From Synergistaceae bacterium (GTDB taxonomy: Bacteria; Synergistota; Synergistia; Synergistales; Aminobacteriaceae), in assembly GCA_018436785.1 (NCBI GenBank), contig JAHDKR010000048.1, positions 1-64,000 of the forward strand: a DNA stretch of 64,000 bases. Reading direction: 5' to 3'. A program made the translations under genes and the position numbers. Numbering within the stretch: position 1 is the first letter of the stretch; every line of letters begins with the position of its first letter. A model generated the notes under the pieces. The model did no database searches. It worked only from the letters and a program-made list of their open reading frames with translations, and was not told where the DNA came from. Positions 43,214 through 51,525 of this stretch are shown here, piece after piece.

Positions 43214-43302
43214 ATTCATAATGTCCACATGACGAAAAGAGGGAACCCGTCAAAAGAAGCAGCGCGCGTTTCGTACCGGCCTCAGAAAGGAGTGTTGTTC
43301 GT

Positions 43303-45039
43303 GTGAACAATCGTATGAAGAACGGGAATCCCGCCCCCGTGTTGGACGATGTCGTTCTCGGCGCAGTAGAGTCCCTTTCGCAGCAGCTGCAGCAGATGTT
43401 TTGGGTAGGCAAAAACCAGGAAAAAGCAGCGGAAGAGATGCGGACGAGCGCGTCCTCTACCCGGTCGGACATGGAACGATACGCCTTGGGGGTCTCCAAG
43501 ATCATCGAAGGGCTTTCGCATCTTTCAGAATCCTGTATTGCAATGGGCGATATTGCCATGGCCTCGAAAGAGATCGAGTCCGAGACGCGCGAGGGAGTGC
43601 TCAATGCTGTGACGGGTATGGAGCGCCTGGAGAAAACGTTGGACGCTCTTTCCACTCTCTCTGAGGAGCATGCGCGCATGACCGATGAGCTTTTGCACTC
43701 GACTGCGGATGTCGGAATCTTTCTGGAGCGAATCGACCGTATTGCGAAACAGACGCGGCTCCTCGCGCTCAATGCGTCCATTGAAGCTGCAAGGGCCGGG
43801 GAGGCGGGGCGCGGTTTCAACGTCGTCGCCCAAGAGGTGGGGAAATTGGCGCAGTCCACGCAGGAGACGGCGGCGTCCATCTCAAAAGCTATCGAAACGA
43901 TGGGAGACCGCATCCGGCATGTCGTCGACGGCCTGAAAGAAACGGAGAGCGCGCTCTCCGCCGGAAGGGAAGAAACGCAGGACGCCTTGGCGCGCGCTCG
44001 TCAGGCGGGCGAAGGCGTCATGCGTTTCAGCGGTTCGTTCTCCGAGCTGATCAAGGTTCTCGAAGAGGAACGTACCTCCATCACGGAGGCTGTAGCGGAA
44101 ACACAATCTCTGCAAGAAGGGACGAAGGCAGTCCTTTCCGATGTAGGCACTCTTGGGAAAAGCCTTGAAGCCGAGGTTTCGATGGCAAAAGAGTTTTCGG
44201 CTTCGATCAAGATGGTCGCCGAAGATCTCTTTACGCTACAGCAAAGCGTCTCGTCCCAGCGTCCTTCAGATGAACTGTGGATTGGACTGACTCCGTTTAC
44301 CGACCCGCAGAAGATACGGGACAAATTCGGCCCCCTGCTTGCCGAGGTTGCAAGGCGGATGGGAAGGAAAAGCCGTCTTTTCGTCTCTCCTGATTATGAG
44401 AGCCTCGGAAAAATGCTTGCGACAGGCATCGTCGATCTTGGGTGGTTCAGTCCGCTCGCCTACGTCGACGCCGCTGAAAAATACCCGTTGCGTCCTCTCG
44501 CCATCCCGTGCGTCAAGGGGCGTCCATCCTACCAGGGGCTTGTGATTGCCAACAAGCAGAGCGGCGTCGGCGCCCTTGAGCAGCTCAAGGGAAAACGGTT
44601 CGCTTTCGTCGATCCGAAAAGCGGCTCGGGGTACCTCTATCCGCGTTTGCTGTTGCAGGAGAAGGGGTTCGATCCGGACCACTTCTTCGGAGAGATTCTT
44701 TTCCTCGGAAGCCATGACAAGGTCATCCAGGCCGTTTTTGAGGGGAACGTCGACGGCGGGGCCACCTACACCGATGCCTGGGATGATGCGGCGAAAACAA
44801 TGGATCTCCGTCGGCTGGAGATCCTCGCCAGAACAGAGGATATCCCGAAGGATGCGCTCGCCGTTCCCGCTTCCGTCGATGCGGCGTTTGCCGCCGCTCT
44901 TGCGGAAACGTTTCTTGGAATGAAATCCGAAGGGGGAGAGTCCGGCGCCGTGATGAAGAAGGTCTCCATCGACGCTTTTGTGAAGGCCGACGACGCGCAG
45001 TACAATGTGCTTCGCAGGGCGAAGGCGATGAACCGCTGA
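43303..45039 (+). CDS. Soluble chemoreceptor fused to a PhnD-like binding domain
   Basis: A 578-residue protein with no signal peptide and no membrane segment. Residues about 1-310 are a methyl-accepting chemotaxis signalling coiled coil; the CheA/CheW-binding tip is recognisable ([29 protein letters not shown] in outline, then [12 protein letters not shown]). Residues about 325-570 are a phosphate/phosphonate-type binding protein fold (PhnD family): [53 protein letters not shown] in outline, [28 protein letters not shown] and [16 protein letters not shown]. Such domains usually lie in the periplasm; here one sits in the cytoplasm at the C-terminus and probably senses an intracellular ligand. 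GTG 43303 follows AAAGGAG by 10 bases. No che gene is nearby. Confidence 0.88.
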   Translation: MNNRMKNGNPAPVLDDVVLGAVESLSQQLQQMFWVGKNQEKAAEEMRTSASSTRSDMERYALGVSKIIEGLSHLSESCIAMGDIAMASKEIESETREGVLNAVTGMERLEKTLDALSTLSEEHARMTDELLHSTADVGIFLERIDRIAKQTRLLALNASIEAARAGEAGRGFNVVAQEVGKLAQSTQETAASISKAIETMGDRIRHVVDGLKETESALSAGREETQDALARARQAGEGVMRFSGSFSELIKVLEEERTSITEAVAETQSLQEGTKAVLSDVGTLGKSLEAEVSMAKEFSASIKMVAEDLFTLQQSVSSQRPSDELWIGLTPFTDPQKIRDKFGPLLAEVARRMGRKSRLFVSPDYESLGKMLATGIVDLGWFSPLAYVDAAEKYPLRPLAIPCVKGRPSYQGLVIANKQSGVGALEQLKGKRFAFVDPKSGSGYLYPRLLLQEKGFDPDHFFGEILFLGSHDKVIQAVFEGNVDGGATYTDAWDDAAKTMDLRRLEILARTEDIPKDALAVPASVDAAFAAALAETFLGMKSEGGESGAVMKKVSIDAFVKADDAQYNVLRRAKAMNR

Positions 45040-45097
45040 AAAAAGAAGATCATGCGGGGCGTACGCCGGGTTTCTCCGAAGCGCGCCCCGTATCGTG

Positions 45098-45841
45098 TCA
45101 GCTCTTCTTTGATCCCGTCGAGGAAAAAACGAGTGAAATAACCTGTCTCGGACAGACGTCGACGCACGCCGCGCACGAGATGCACTCCGGGGAGTCCATT
45201 TCGGAGGAGCGGACCATCGCGTTCACGTCCAGGCTCATAGGGCAGTTCTTCGTGCAGAGCTTGCAGTCGATGCACTTTTCGCTCTCGGCCTCGAGGTGCA
45301 GGCGTGGAGAGCCGATCTTTTTCGCTGCGTACTTCCCCGCGATCATGAAGGGCGCCAGCATGCAGCCGTAGTGACAGAACGGCCGCCGCCCCACGGCGAG
45401 AGAAAGGACGACCATGCCGCCCATCGCGACGTAGAACATAACGTACGATACCGGCGTCGCCAGAGAGAACCCGCTTTCAATGCCGTAGAGAGGCTGCACT
45501 GAGAGCAGTCCCCCTGCACGGATGAAAAAGGCGACGAGGAGAGCAAGCCAGACGGCGGCGATGCCGTACTTGATAAGGTCGAGTTTCCCGCCCGGAACCC
45601 TCCGGTCGTTCGCTGGAAAGAGCACCTCCTGCACTGCGCCCCCCGGGCAGATCCAGCCGCAGAACACCCTTCCGGCGAAGAAGGCGAGAACAGCCGATAG
45701 GCCTACGAAGACAAGGCTCGATGTCACAATGCCCTTCCAAGCTCCCTGCAGCGTGAGGAGCGGGGAGAGGTAGAACATCGTCACAGGGAGCGAGAGCACA
45801 AAAATCACCATGAGAGCTTTCCGCAGATTCTGCCGTTTCAT
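45098..45841 (-). CDS. NapH-like membrane 4Fe-4S ferredoxin protein
   Basis: A 247-residue membrane protein with four or five hydrophobic segments and cysteine motifs of the NapH/CcoG/RnfB-related group. FCGWICPGGAVQEVLFP and FCHYGCMLAPFMIAG lie at the membrane; two classical ferredoxin motifs follow, CIDCKLCTKNCPMSLDV and CISCAACVDVCPRQV. Such proteins pass electrons between the membrane and soluble partners; the partner here is unknown. ATG 45841 has GGAGGG 8 bases before it; the open frame is longer but unsupported. An extended -10 (TGCTATAAT, minus strand 45880-45872) lies just upstream. It stands alone. Confidence 0.88.
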   Translation of the reverse strand: MKRQNLRKALMVIFVLSLPVTMFYLSPLLTLQGAWKGIVTSSLVFVGLSAVLAFFAGRVFCGWICPGGAVQEVLFPANDRRVPGGKLDLIKYGIAAVWLALLVAFFIRAGGLLSVQPLYGIESGFSLATPVSYVMFYVAMGGMVVLSLAVGRRPFCHYGCMLAPFMIAGKYAAKKIGSPRLHLEAESEKCIDCKLCTKNCPMSLDVNAMVRSSEMDSPECISCAACVDVCPRQVISLVFSSTGSKKS

Positions 45842-45871
45842 TGCGATCCCTCCGTCATTGAATTGTTCACT

Positions 45872-45880
45872 ATTATAGCA
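45872..45880 (-). promoter_or_regulatory. Extended -10 promoter of the NapH-like gene
   Basis: On the minus strand TGCTATAAT forms a perfect extended -10 element about 31 bases before the start codon. Confidence 0.6.
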
Positions 45881-46062
45881 GATCATACCTAATGGGGGTA
45901 TTCTTATTTCCCCCGTGAAGACATCGTTCCGTCGCACGCCGGCGCATACTCTTCCGCATCGTGATCGGATACTGTTCGCACCTTTCACCCATGACCTTTT
46001 TGCGCTCAGAGCGTACAATAGTATAAATCACCCCGGTGCGAGGGGAAGGGAGGATGTGTGCA

Positions 46063-46338
46063 GTGGAGCATATTTCCAGTATCATAACTGATTTCATCGT
46101 GAAAAACATGAACGAGAGAGGCTTATCACTCTACAGAACCGACGAGGAGAAGATCTTGGCGCTCGACGATCAGTACGAGACATGTTTCAAGTTCGACCTT
46201 GTCCTCTCGGACAACGACTTCAGCTGCGCGGTGCTCTCGCAGGGGGAGCACGGGCTCGTGTTGCGCAGACGTTTCAACATCCCATGGACGAACGCCGCGG
46301 AAATCAGGGAGTTTATGGAGTTCGTCCGCAGCCTGTAA
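46063..46338 (+). CDS. Small protein of unknown function
   Basis: A predicted 91-residue cytoplasmic protein. GTG 46063 is chosen because GGGAGG lies 9 bases before it; ATG 46054 directly abuts that site. It reads as a small alpha/beta domain ([19 protein letters not shown], then [38 protein letters not shown]) with an acidic composition. I recognise no family. msrB starts 13 bases after its stop, with a good ribosome site, so the two are probably co-transcribed. Confidence 0.7.
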   Translation: MEHISSIITDFIVKNMNERGLSLYRTDEEKILALDDQYETCFKFDLVLSDNDFSCAVLSQGEHGLVLRRRFNIPWTNAAEIREFMEFVRSL

Positions 46339-46351
46339 AGGAGGGAAACTC

Positions 46352-46819
46352 ATGAAACTGACACTTTTCGTTCTCTGCGCCTGTACGCTGCTTCTTTTCG
46401 CCGTCCGTGCGCAGGCGGCCGCTCCGGAGAGGGTGGAGAAGTCCGAGGATGAATGGCGGGCAATCCTCACCCCTGAGCAGTTCGAGATCACCAGAAAAAA
46501 GGGGACGGAGCTCGCGTTTTCAGGGGCGTACTGGGATCATCATGAGAAAGGGGTATATGCCTGCGTCTGCTGCGGAGCGCAGCTCTTTTCTTCGGAGGCC
46601 AAGTATGATTCCGGCTCCGGATGGCCGAGCTACTGGATGACGATCGAGGGAGCGCCCGTCGCGGAGAAGCGCGATGTCTCCTTCGGGATGATCCGCACGG
46701 AAGTTCTTTGCGCGCGGTGCGACGCGCACCTGGGGCACCTGTTCACGGATGGTCCGCCCCCTACGGGGCTTCGCTACTGTATCAACTCCGCTTCGCTGAC
46801 CTTTATTCCTGCGGAGTGA
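46352..46819 (+). CDS. msrB: Exported peptide-methionine (R)-S-oxide reductase
   Basis: A 155-residue MsrB that reduces the R form of methionine sulfoxide in proteins. A signal peptide ([20 protein letters not shown]) predicts a periplasmic enzyme. Landmarks are [22 protein letters not shown] (in outline), the zinc cysteines in CVCCG and [24 protein letters not shown], and the catalytic Cys in [15 protein letters not shown]. It would repair oxidised envelope proteins. AAAGGAGGG precedes the ATG. A hairpin follows the stop. No msrA is fused or adjacent. Confidence 0.94.
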   Translation: MKLTLFVLCACTLLLFAVRAQAAAPERVEKSEDEWRAILTPEQFEITRKKGTELAFSGAYWDHHEKGVYACVCCGAQLFSSEAKYDSGSGWPSYWMTIEGAPVAEKRDVSFGMIRTEVLCARCDAHLGHLFTDGPPPTGLRYCINSASLTFIPAE

Positions 46820-46840
46820 TCTGCTCCGGTATTGCTTCTG

Positions 46841-46873
46841 CAGCCGTCCGCTTCGTCAGGATGCGGACGGCTG
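46841..46873 (+). terminator. Terminator-like hairpin after msrB
   Basis: An 11-bp perfect stem (CAGCCGTCCGC 46841-46851 with 46863-46873); the T-tract after it is weak. Confidence 0.55.
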
Positions 46874-46953
46874 TCCATTTGCAGGGAACGCTTCTTGCCC
46901 CGGTTGGCGGTGAACGCCGCTTCTTCATGCACGCGCGGGCTGGAAAAAGGGGC

Positions 46954-46982
46954 TTGAAATGTGTTCTTTTCGGGAGCATAAT
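46954..46982 (+). promoter_or_regulatory. Promoter of the carbonic anhydrase gene
   Basis: TTGAAA (46954-46959) and CATAAT (46977-46982) with a 17-base spacer, about 78 bases before the start codon. Confidence 0.5.
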
Positions 46983-47059
46983 GCTTGGTTGGATGAACAC
47001 GCCCGCGACGCACGCCTGTTCGCCTCAATCGATTCCATGTGAAAGGGAGTTTGTACGCC

Positions 47060-47626
47060 ATGCAACGGATTTTTGATGGATATGCCCGTTTTTTCTCGTC
47101 TGTCGACCTCGACGAGTACCGTGCGCTCGCCGGAGGACAGCGTCCTCATTCGCTCGTCATCACCTGTTCGGACAGCCGGATCGTCCCAGAGGAGCTGTTC
47201 GACGCCCGCCCCGGAGAGCTCTTTGTTCTGCGGAATGTCGGGAACCTTGCCAGGCTTGACGAACCCTCGGTCGCTGCGGCTCTCGACTACGCGCTCCTTC
47301 ACCTCGGAGTGAAGAATGTCGTGGTGCTTGCGCATACGGACTGCGGAGCGGTGAAGGCCTCGAAAAACGTCGACCATCTGGATACGGACGGGCTGAAGCG
47401 CTGGCTCGGGAACGAATTCTTCGAGGGTGTCGACTCCGAGGAAGCCGGGAAAGCCGCCGGGCTCCGCCAGCTTCGCCGCGTTGAGCAGTATCCGCTTTTC
47501 AAGAAGATGGCCGACGAAGGCTCCGTATCGGCCTCCCTCTTGTTTTTCCACATCGACACCTGCGCTCTTGAAGTGTACGAAGACGGGGTATGGAGCGTTC
47601 CCGAGCGGTTAGCCGTCAGTAAATAA
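47060..47626 (+). CDS. Beta-class carbonic anhydrase
   Basis: A 188-residue enzyme that interconverts CO2 and bicarbonate. The zinc ligands and dyad of the beta class are in ITCSDSRIVPEELFDARPGELFVLRNVGN (in outline: Cys, the Asp-Arg pair) and VLAHTDCGAVKA (His, Cys). ATG 47060 follows AAAGGGAG by about 11 bases; a GTG seven codons earlier overlaps the ribosome site. Its 3' end overlaps the end of the convergent larE gene by 18 bases. It may serve carboxylations or pH control in a CO2-producing fermenter. Confidence 0.93.
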   Translation: MQRIFDGYARFFSSVDLDEYRALAGGQRPHSLVITCSDSRIVPEELFDARPGELFVLRNVGNLARLDEPSVAAALDYALLHLGVKNVVVLAHTDCGAVKASKNVDHLDTDGLKRWLGNEFFEGVDSEEAGKAAGLRQLRRVEQYPLFKKMADEGSVSASLLFFHIDTCALEVYEDGVWSVPERLAVSK

Positions 47627-48439
47627 CGCGTTCAGACTCCCCATTTTATAGCCGGAGAGATCGAGGGTGACGAAAGAAAAGCCGAGGGCGAGCACAGCGG
47701 GCGCGAGCCGTGCCGCAGTCTCCGGCGCGGCGAGCAGCGAGAGCGCGGAGGGCGGAGTTTCGATTCTCGCCAGCGCTCCGTGGTGACGGACCCTGATTTG
47801 CGTATTGGGGGGGCAAAAGGAGCGTACAATCTCTTCCGCCCGTTCTACCTGGCGTAAGCGCTCCGCGGTGATGGGCACGCCCCATGCGATCCGGCTCGCA
47901 AGGCAGGCTGCCGCGGGTTTCTGCCACGACGGAAGCCCCCACTGTTTTGAGACGGCGCGTATCTCCGATTTGCTCAATCCGGCTTCGAGAAGCGGGCTCC
48001 GTACCCCCTCAAGCTCGGAGAGGGCGCGCATTCCCGGACGGTAGTCGTTCAGGTCGTCGGTGTTGGAGCCGTCGAGCACCCAGCGGAACCCCTCTTTTTT
48101 CGCCCACTTGAGCAGCAGCTCGAAACGGAATCGCTTGCAGTAGTAGCACTTCTCCCTGTCGTTTGCGGCAAAGCGCGGTTCCTCCAGTTCCGAGAGCGGA
48201 ATGCTCACGTGGCGGATGCCGATCAAAGCGGCGTACTGCTCTGCGTCGTCGATCTCCCATGAAGGAAGCGTCGGCGACGCGGCGGTGACGGCCACGGCCC
48301 TCTCTCCAAGGGCGCGAGAAGCCGCTGCGGCGAGGAGCGTGCTGTCCACTCCGCCCGAAAACGCCACGGCTGCGCTTCCCATCTCCCATAATAATGCCTC
48401 CACTCTCTCCATTTTTTTCATCGCGGCGTGGTACGGCAT
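47609..48439 (-). CDS. larE: LarE-type ATP-dependent sulfur transferase
   Basis: A 276-residue PP-loop protein of the LarE family. The ATP motif is VAFSGGVDSTLLAAAA; LDGSNTDDLNDYRPGMRAL and LGLSKSEIRAVSKQWGLPSWQKPAAACLASRIAWG (in outline, GL as AGL) are characteristic. LarE makes the nickel-pincer cofactor of lactate racemase by adding sulfur. Some versions give up a cysteine sulfur; others, as in Thermotoga, use a [4Fe-4S] cluster held by three cysteines. Here a CYYC pair (REKCYYCKR) plus the Cys in AAACLASR match the cluster-type pattern. GGGAGG lies 8 bases before the start. No larB, larC or larA is in the window. It diverges from mnmA, another PP-loop sulfur transferase. Confidence 0.88.
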   Translation of the reverse strand: MPYHAAMKKMERVEALLWEMGSAAVAFSGGVDSTLLAAAASRALGERAVAVTAASPTLPSWEIDDAEQYAALIGIRHVSIPLSELEEPRFAANDREKCYYCKRFRFELLLKWAKKEGFRWVLDGSNTDDLNDYRPGMRALSELEGVRSPLLEAGLSKSEIRAVSKQWGLPSWQKPAAACLASRIAWGVPITAERLRQVERAEEIVRSFCPPNTQIRVRHHGALARIETPPSALSLLAAPETAARLAPAVLALGFSFVTLDLSGYKMGSLNALFTDG

Positions 48440-48454
48440 GCTCTCGATCCTCCC

Positions 48455-48483
48455 TTGTGAAGAACTTTGTTCTTCTCTATACT
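48455..48483 (+). promoter_or_regulatory. Sigma-70 type promoter of mnmA
   Basis: TTGTGA (48455-48460) and TATACT (48478-48483) with a 17-base spacer. The expected transcription start near 48490 rules out the ATG at 48486 as the mnmA start. Confidence 0.65.
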
Positions 48484-48527
48484 ACATGAGAAGAGAAGAC
48501 ATTCCAATGCCCGGAGGGAAGTTCCTC

Positions 48528-49634
48528 ATGAACATTCGACCATCGACCGGATTCAGCTCCTCATCGCCCTCCTTCGGCCAGGGCACAGTCGTCGTCCTGA
48601 TGAGCGGCGGCGTGGACAGCTCCGTGACGGCCTGGCTGCTGCAAAAAGCCGGGTGGCATGTCGTGGGTGTCACCATGAAGATCCCGGGAGCGGATTTGTC
48701 GCCCGGAAGCTGCTGCGGACGCGATGCGGCGTCGGTGGCCCTCGGGCTCGGAATTCCGCACTATACGGCCTTTATCGAAAGAGAGTTTGAGCAGCTCGTC
48801 ATCGAACCGTTCGTGGAGAGCTACCTTCGCGGGAGCACTCCCAACCCATGCGCCGACTGCAATGCGCTGCTGAAGTTCGGTCTCCTGTGGGACGAGCTGG
48901 AGGATGCGTTCGGAGAGACGCGCCTCGCCACCGGGCACTATGCGCGCGTAGAACAGGAGGGAGAGCGCTTCTTTCTCTCCAGAGGAAAGGACCCTTCCAA
49001 GGATCAGAGCTATTTCCTCTACGGGGTGGCGCGCCGCCGCCTTCCGCGACTTCTGCTTCCGCTGGGAGGGTATTCCAAGGAGGATGTGCGCGCTCTCGCG
49101 AGGGAGGCCGCCCTTCCTGTGGCCGAGAAGAGCGAGAGTATGGAGATCTGTTTCGCGGGCGAGGGGGATTACCGCCGACTGCTCGACGGCCGTTCGCTTC
49201 CGCCGGGACTGATAGTGGACGAGGATGGCGAACCACTCGGCGCGCACAGGGGGATAGCAAACTACACTGTAGGGCAGAGAAAAGGGCTTGGAATCTCCTC
49301 GCGGGACGGACTGCACGTGCTGCGGATCGATCCCGGGCGAAACGCCGTCATCGTCGGTCCTCGGGAGAGGGCTTTCAGGCGGCGCGTACGCGCGAGCAAT
49401 GTGAATATCCTCTTCCCCGAACCGCCGGCGAAAGGGGCGCTCCTTTTCGGCAAGACCCGCTCGCGGGGGGAGCCGCTTCCGTGCGATCTGCTCCGCATGG
49501 ACGAGAACGTGCTTGAGGTCTTATTTCACGAGCCGCAGTTCGCCCCGACTCCGGGGCAGCGGCTGGTACTCTACGACGCCGGCGGCAGAGTGGCCGCGGG
49601 GGGCGTCATTGAATACAGCGAGGAGGCGGAATAA
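48528..49634 (+). CDS. mnmA: tRNA-specific 2-thiouridylase MnmA
   Basis: A 368-residue enzyme that thiolates U34 of Lys, Glu and Gln tRNAs. The PP-loop is VVLMSGGVDSSVTAWLL; PNPCADCNALLKFG carries the first catalytic Cys, ATGHYAR and KDQSYFLYGV are diagnostic, and ESMEICFAGEGDYRRLL carries the second catalytic Cys. GIANYTVGQRKGLGIS and the C-terminal beta barrel complete it. ATG 48528 is chosen because GGAGGGAA lies 9 bases before it, and upstream ATGs lie at or before the transcription start. The stop overlaps the start of the XdhC-family gene by one base. Confidence 0.95.
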   Translation: MNIRPSTGFSSSSPSFGQGTVVVLMSGGVDSSVTAWLLQKAGWHVVGVTMKIPGADLSPGSCCGRDAASVALGLGIPHYTAFIEREFEQLVIEPFVESYLRGSTPNPCADCNALLKFGLLWDELEDAFGETRLATGHYARVEQEGERFFLSRGKDPSKDQSYFLYGVARRRLPRLLLPLGGYSKEDVRALAREAALPVAEKSESMEICFAGEGDYRRLLDGRSLPPGLIVDEDGEPLGAHRGIANYTVGQRKGLGISSRDGLHVLRIDPGRNAVIVGPRERAFRRRVRASNVNILFPEPPAKGALLFGKTRSRGEPLPCDLLRMDENVLEVLFHEPQFAPTPGQRLVLYDAGGRVAAGGVIEYSEEAE

Positions 49635-50446
49635 TGGATATCGGCATTTCGAAGAGGCTGGCGAAGCTCTACGAAGAAGGAAAAGAAGCGGTGCTCTGTA
49701 TGGTGGTGGAGGAGAGCGGGTCGACTCCCCGAAGCATGGGATCCTCGATGCTCGTCTTTCCCGGGGGAAAGATAGAAGGGACAGTCGGCGGCGGTATCAC
49801 TGAGCACCGCGTCATCGAAAAAGCCCTCGAACTTCTCGGCAAAGGAACAGGCAGCATGATGTACAGAGAGACGCTCTCCGCTACGGAAGCCGCGCTCGAC
49901 GGGGCGGCCTGCGGAGGTTCCATGGGAATATACCTCGAAGTCATCGGGAGAAAGCGCGAACTCGTCATCTTCGGGGCAGGGCACGTCGGGAAAGCGATCG
50001 CCCGTCTCGGGGACATGACCGGATTTGCCGTCACCATCTGGGATGAAAGGGCGGAGTTCGCCAACGAGGAGAACATCCCGTGGGGAAGGACCGTCTGCTG
50101 TCCGCTTGAGAATTTTTTCGATCATGTCGCCCCTTTCCACGGGGACACCTACGTCATCATCGTTACGCGAGGGCATGTCCTTGACGCGGACGTTGTGAAG
50201 CTGGTCGAAGGAATGACCGCCGCGTACATGGGGATGATCGGCTCCAGAAAGAAGATCGCCTTCGTGCGCGAACGGCTGTTGGGACAGGGAGTCTCCGCCG
50301 GGCACATCGACCGGATCTACCAGCCGGTAGGCTTGCCGATACGGGCGGAAACGCCGGAGGAAATAGCGGTTTCCGCTATGGCGGAGATCATCGCCGTGGC
50401 CAGAGGGGCGGATCTGCCCGCCTTACGCTCATCTCTTACGCAGTAA
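49634..50446 (+). CDS. XdhC/CoxI-family protein
   Basis: A 270-residue protein of the XdhC family, which helps insert or sulfurate the molybdenum cofactor of xanthine dehydrogenase-type enzymes. The N-terminal XdhC_CoxI block is VVEESGSTPRSMGSSMLVFPGGKIEGTVGGG in outline. The C-terminal Rossmann block shows VIFGAGHVGKAIARLGDMTGF, the TRGHVLDADVVK strand and YMGMIGSRKKIAFVRERL. Its ATG overlaps the mnmA stop, so the two are co-transcribed; both concern sulfur transfer. No molybdenum hydroxylase gene is in the window, so the client enzyme is encoded elsewhere. Confidence 0.9.
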   Translation: MDIGISKRLAKLYEEGKEAVLCMVVEESGSTPRSMGSSMLVFPGGKIEGTVGGGITEHRVIEKALELLGKGTGSMMYRETLSATEAALDGAACGGSMGIYLEVIGRKRELVIFGAGHVGKAIARLGDMTGFAVTIWDERAEFANEENIPWGRTVCCPLENFFDHVAPFHGDTYVIIVTRGHVLDADVVKLVEGMTAAYMGMIGSRKKIAFVRERLLGQGVSAGHIDRIYQPVGLPIRAETPEEIAVSAMAEIIAVARGADLPALRSSLTQ

Positions 50447-50595
50447 AACATAGAAAATAAAAGGAAAAGAGCGAACAACGGCTTTTTCAGGGGCTATTTG
50501 ATATTCGCGCCTATTGAGAACGCTAAAAAAAAGTGTACACTATAAAGGTCAGTATTGGTTAGAATTTATTCAGTATGAAAGGCACGGTGGTGGGC

Positions 50596-51525
50596 ATGGC
50601 CGTCGCATACAAGGACTATTACGAGATTCTCGGCGTGAGCCGGACGGCGTCCCAGGACGAGATCCGGAAGGCGTACCGGAAGCTCGCGAAGGAGCATCAC
50701 CCGGATGTAAACAAGAACAACGGCTCCGACGAACGCTACAAGGAGATCAACGAGGCCTACGAGGTGCTCAAGGATCCTGAGAAACGGCAGAAGTACGATA
50801 CCCTTGGTCCGAACTGGCAGCAGGGGCAGGATTTTACGCCGCCTCCCGGATGGGGCGGGGGCGTGCACATGGATTTCGGCGGCGACGGGGGCGGGTTCAG
50901 CGACTTCTTCAGAACGATCTTCGGCGGCTTCGCCTCCGGCGGCAGAGGCGTTTCGATGAACGATCTCTTCCGTTCGCAGGGGCGTGGCGGCGACGAGGAG
51001 ATGTCTCTCGAACTCTCGCTTGAGGATATTCTCAGGGGAGGGACGAAGACCCTTTCGATGGAGCAGGTGGTGCACGGCGCGGACGGACGTCCGTCCCGAA
51101 GCCGGAGGACGCTCAACGTGAACCTTCCCCAGGGCGTGACCGAGGGTTCGCGCATCAGGCTCAAAGGGCAGGGAAGCAGAGGCGCCGATCTGTACATCGT
51201 CATCCATGCGGCGCCCCATCCCAAGTTCACCGTCGAGGGGTACGATCTTGTTACTTCCTTGAAGATCTCTCCATGGGAGGCTGCCCTTGGTGCATCCATC
51301 CCCGTGACGACGCTCGACGGCGTGGTCTCGATGAAGCTTCCGGCAGGAGTTCAGGCGGGAAAGCGGCTCCGTTTGAAAGAAAAAGGGCTCCCCAGAAGAA
51401 AGGGAGCCCAAGCGGGCGATCTTATCGTGAAAGTCGAGGTCGTCGTGCCAGAGAAACTGAGCGACCGCGAGCGGGAGTTGTTCGAAGCGCTCGCAAAAGA
51501 GTCGTCGTTCAATCCCCGGGGTTGA
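50596..51525 (+). CDS. CbpA-type DnaJ family cochaperone
   Basis: A 309-residue DnaJ-class protein. The J domain ([28 protein letters not shown] in outline) has the HPD motif in HHPDVNK. A Gly-rich linker ([22 protein letters not shown] in outline) follows. Two C-terminal beta domains ([58 protein letters not shown]) lack the cysteine zinc finger, so it is CbpA-like, not DnaJ proper. It delivers substrates to DnaK. ATG 50596 is preferred; an ATG seven codons upstream has no ribosome site. A TATAAA box lies at 50541-50546. The 3' end overlaps convergent pbpC by 17 bases. Confidence 0.92.
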   Translation: MAVAYKDYYEILGVSRTASQDEIRKAYRKLAKEHHPDVNKNNGSDERYKEINEAYEVLKDPEKRQKYDTLGPNWQQGQDFTPPPGWGGGVHMDFGGDGGGFSDFFRTIFGGFASGGRGVSMNDLFRSQGRGGDEEMSLELSLEDILRGGTKTLSMEQVVHGADGRPSRSRRTLNVNLPQGVTEGSRIRLKGQGSRGADLYIVIHAAPHPKFTVEGYDLVTSLKISPWEAALGASIPVTTLDGVVSMKLPAGVQAGKRLRLKEKGLPRRKGAQAGDLIVKVEVVVPEKLSDRERELFEALAKESSFNPRG

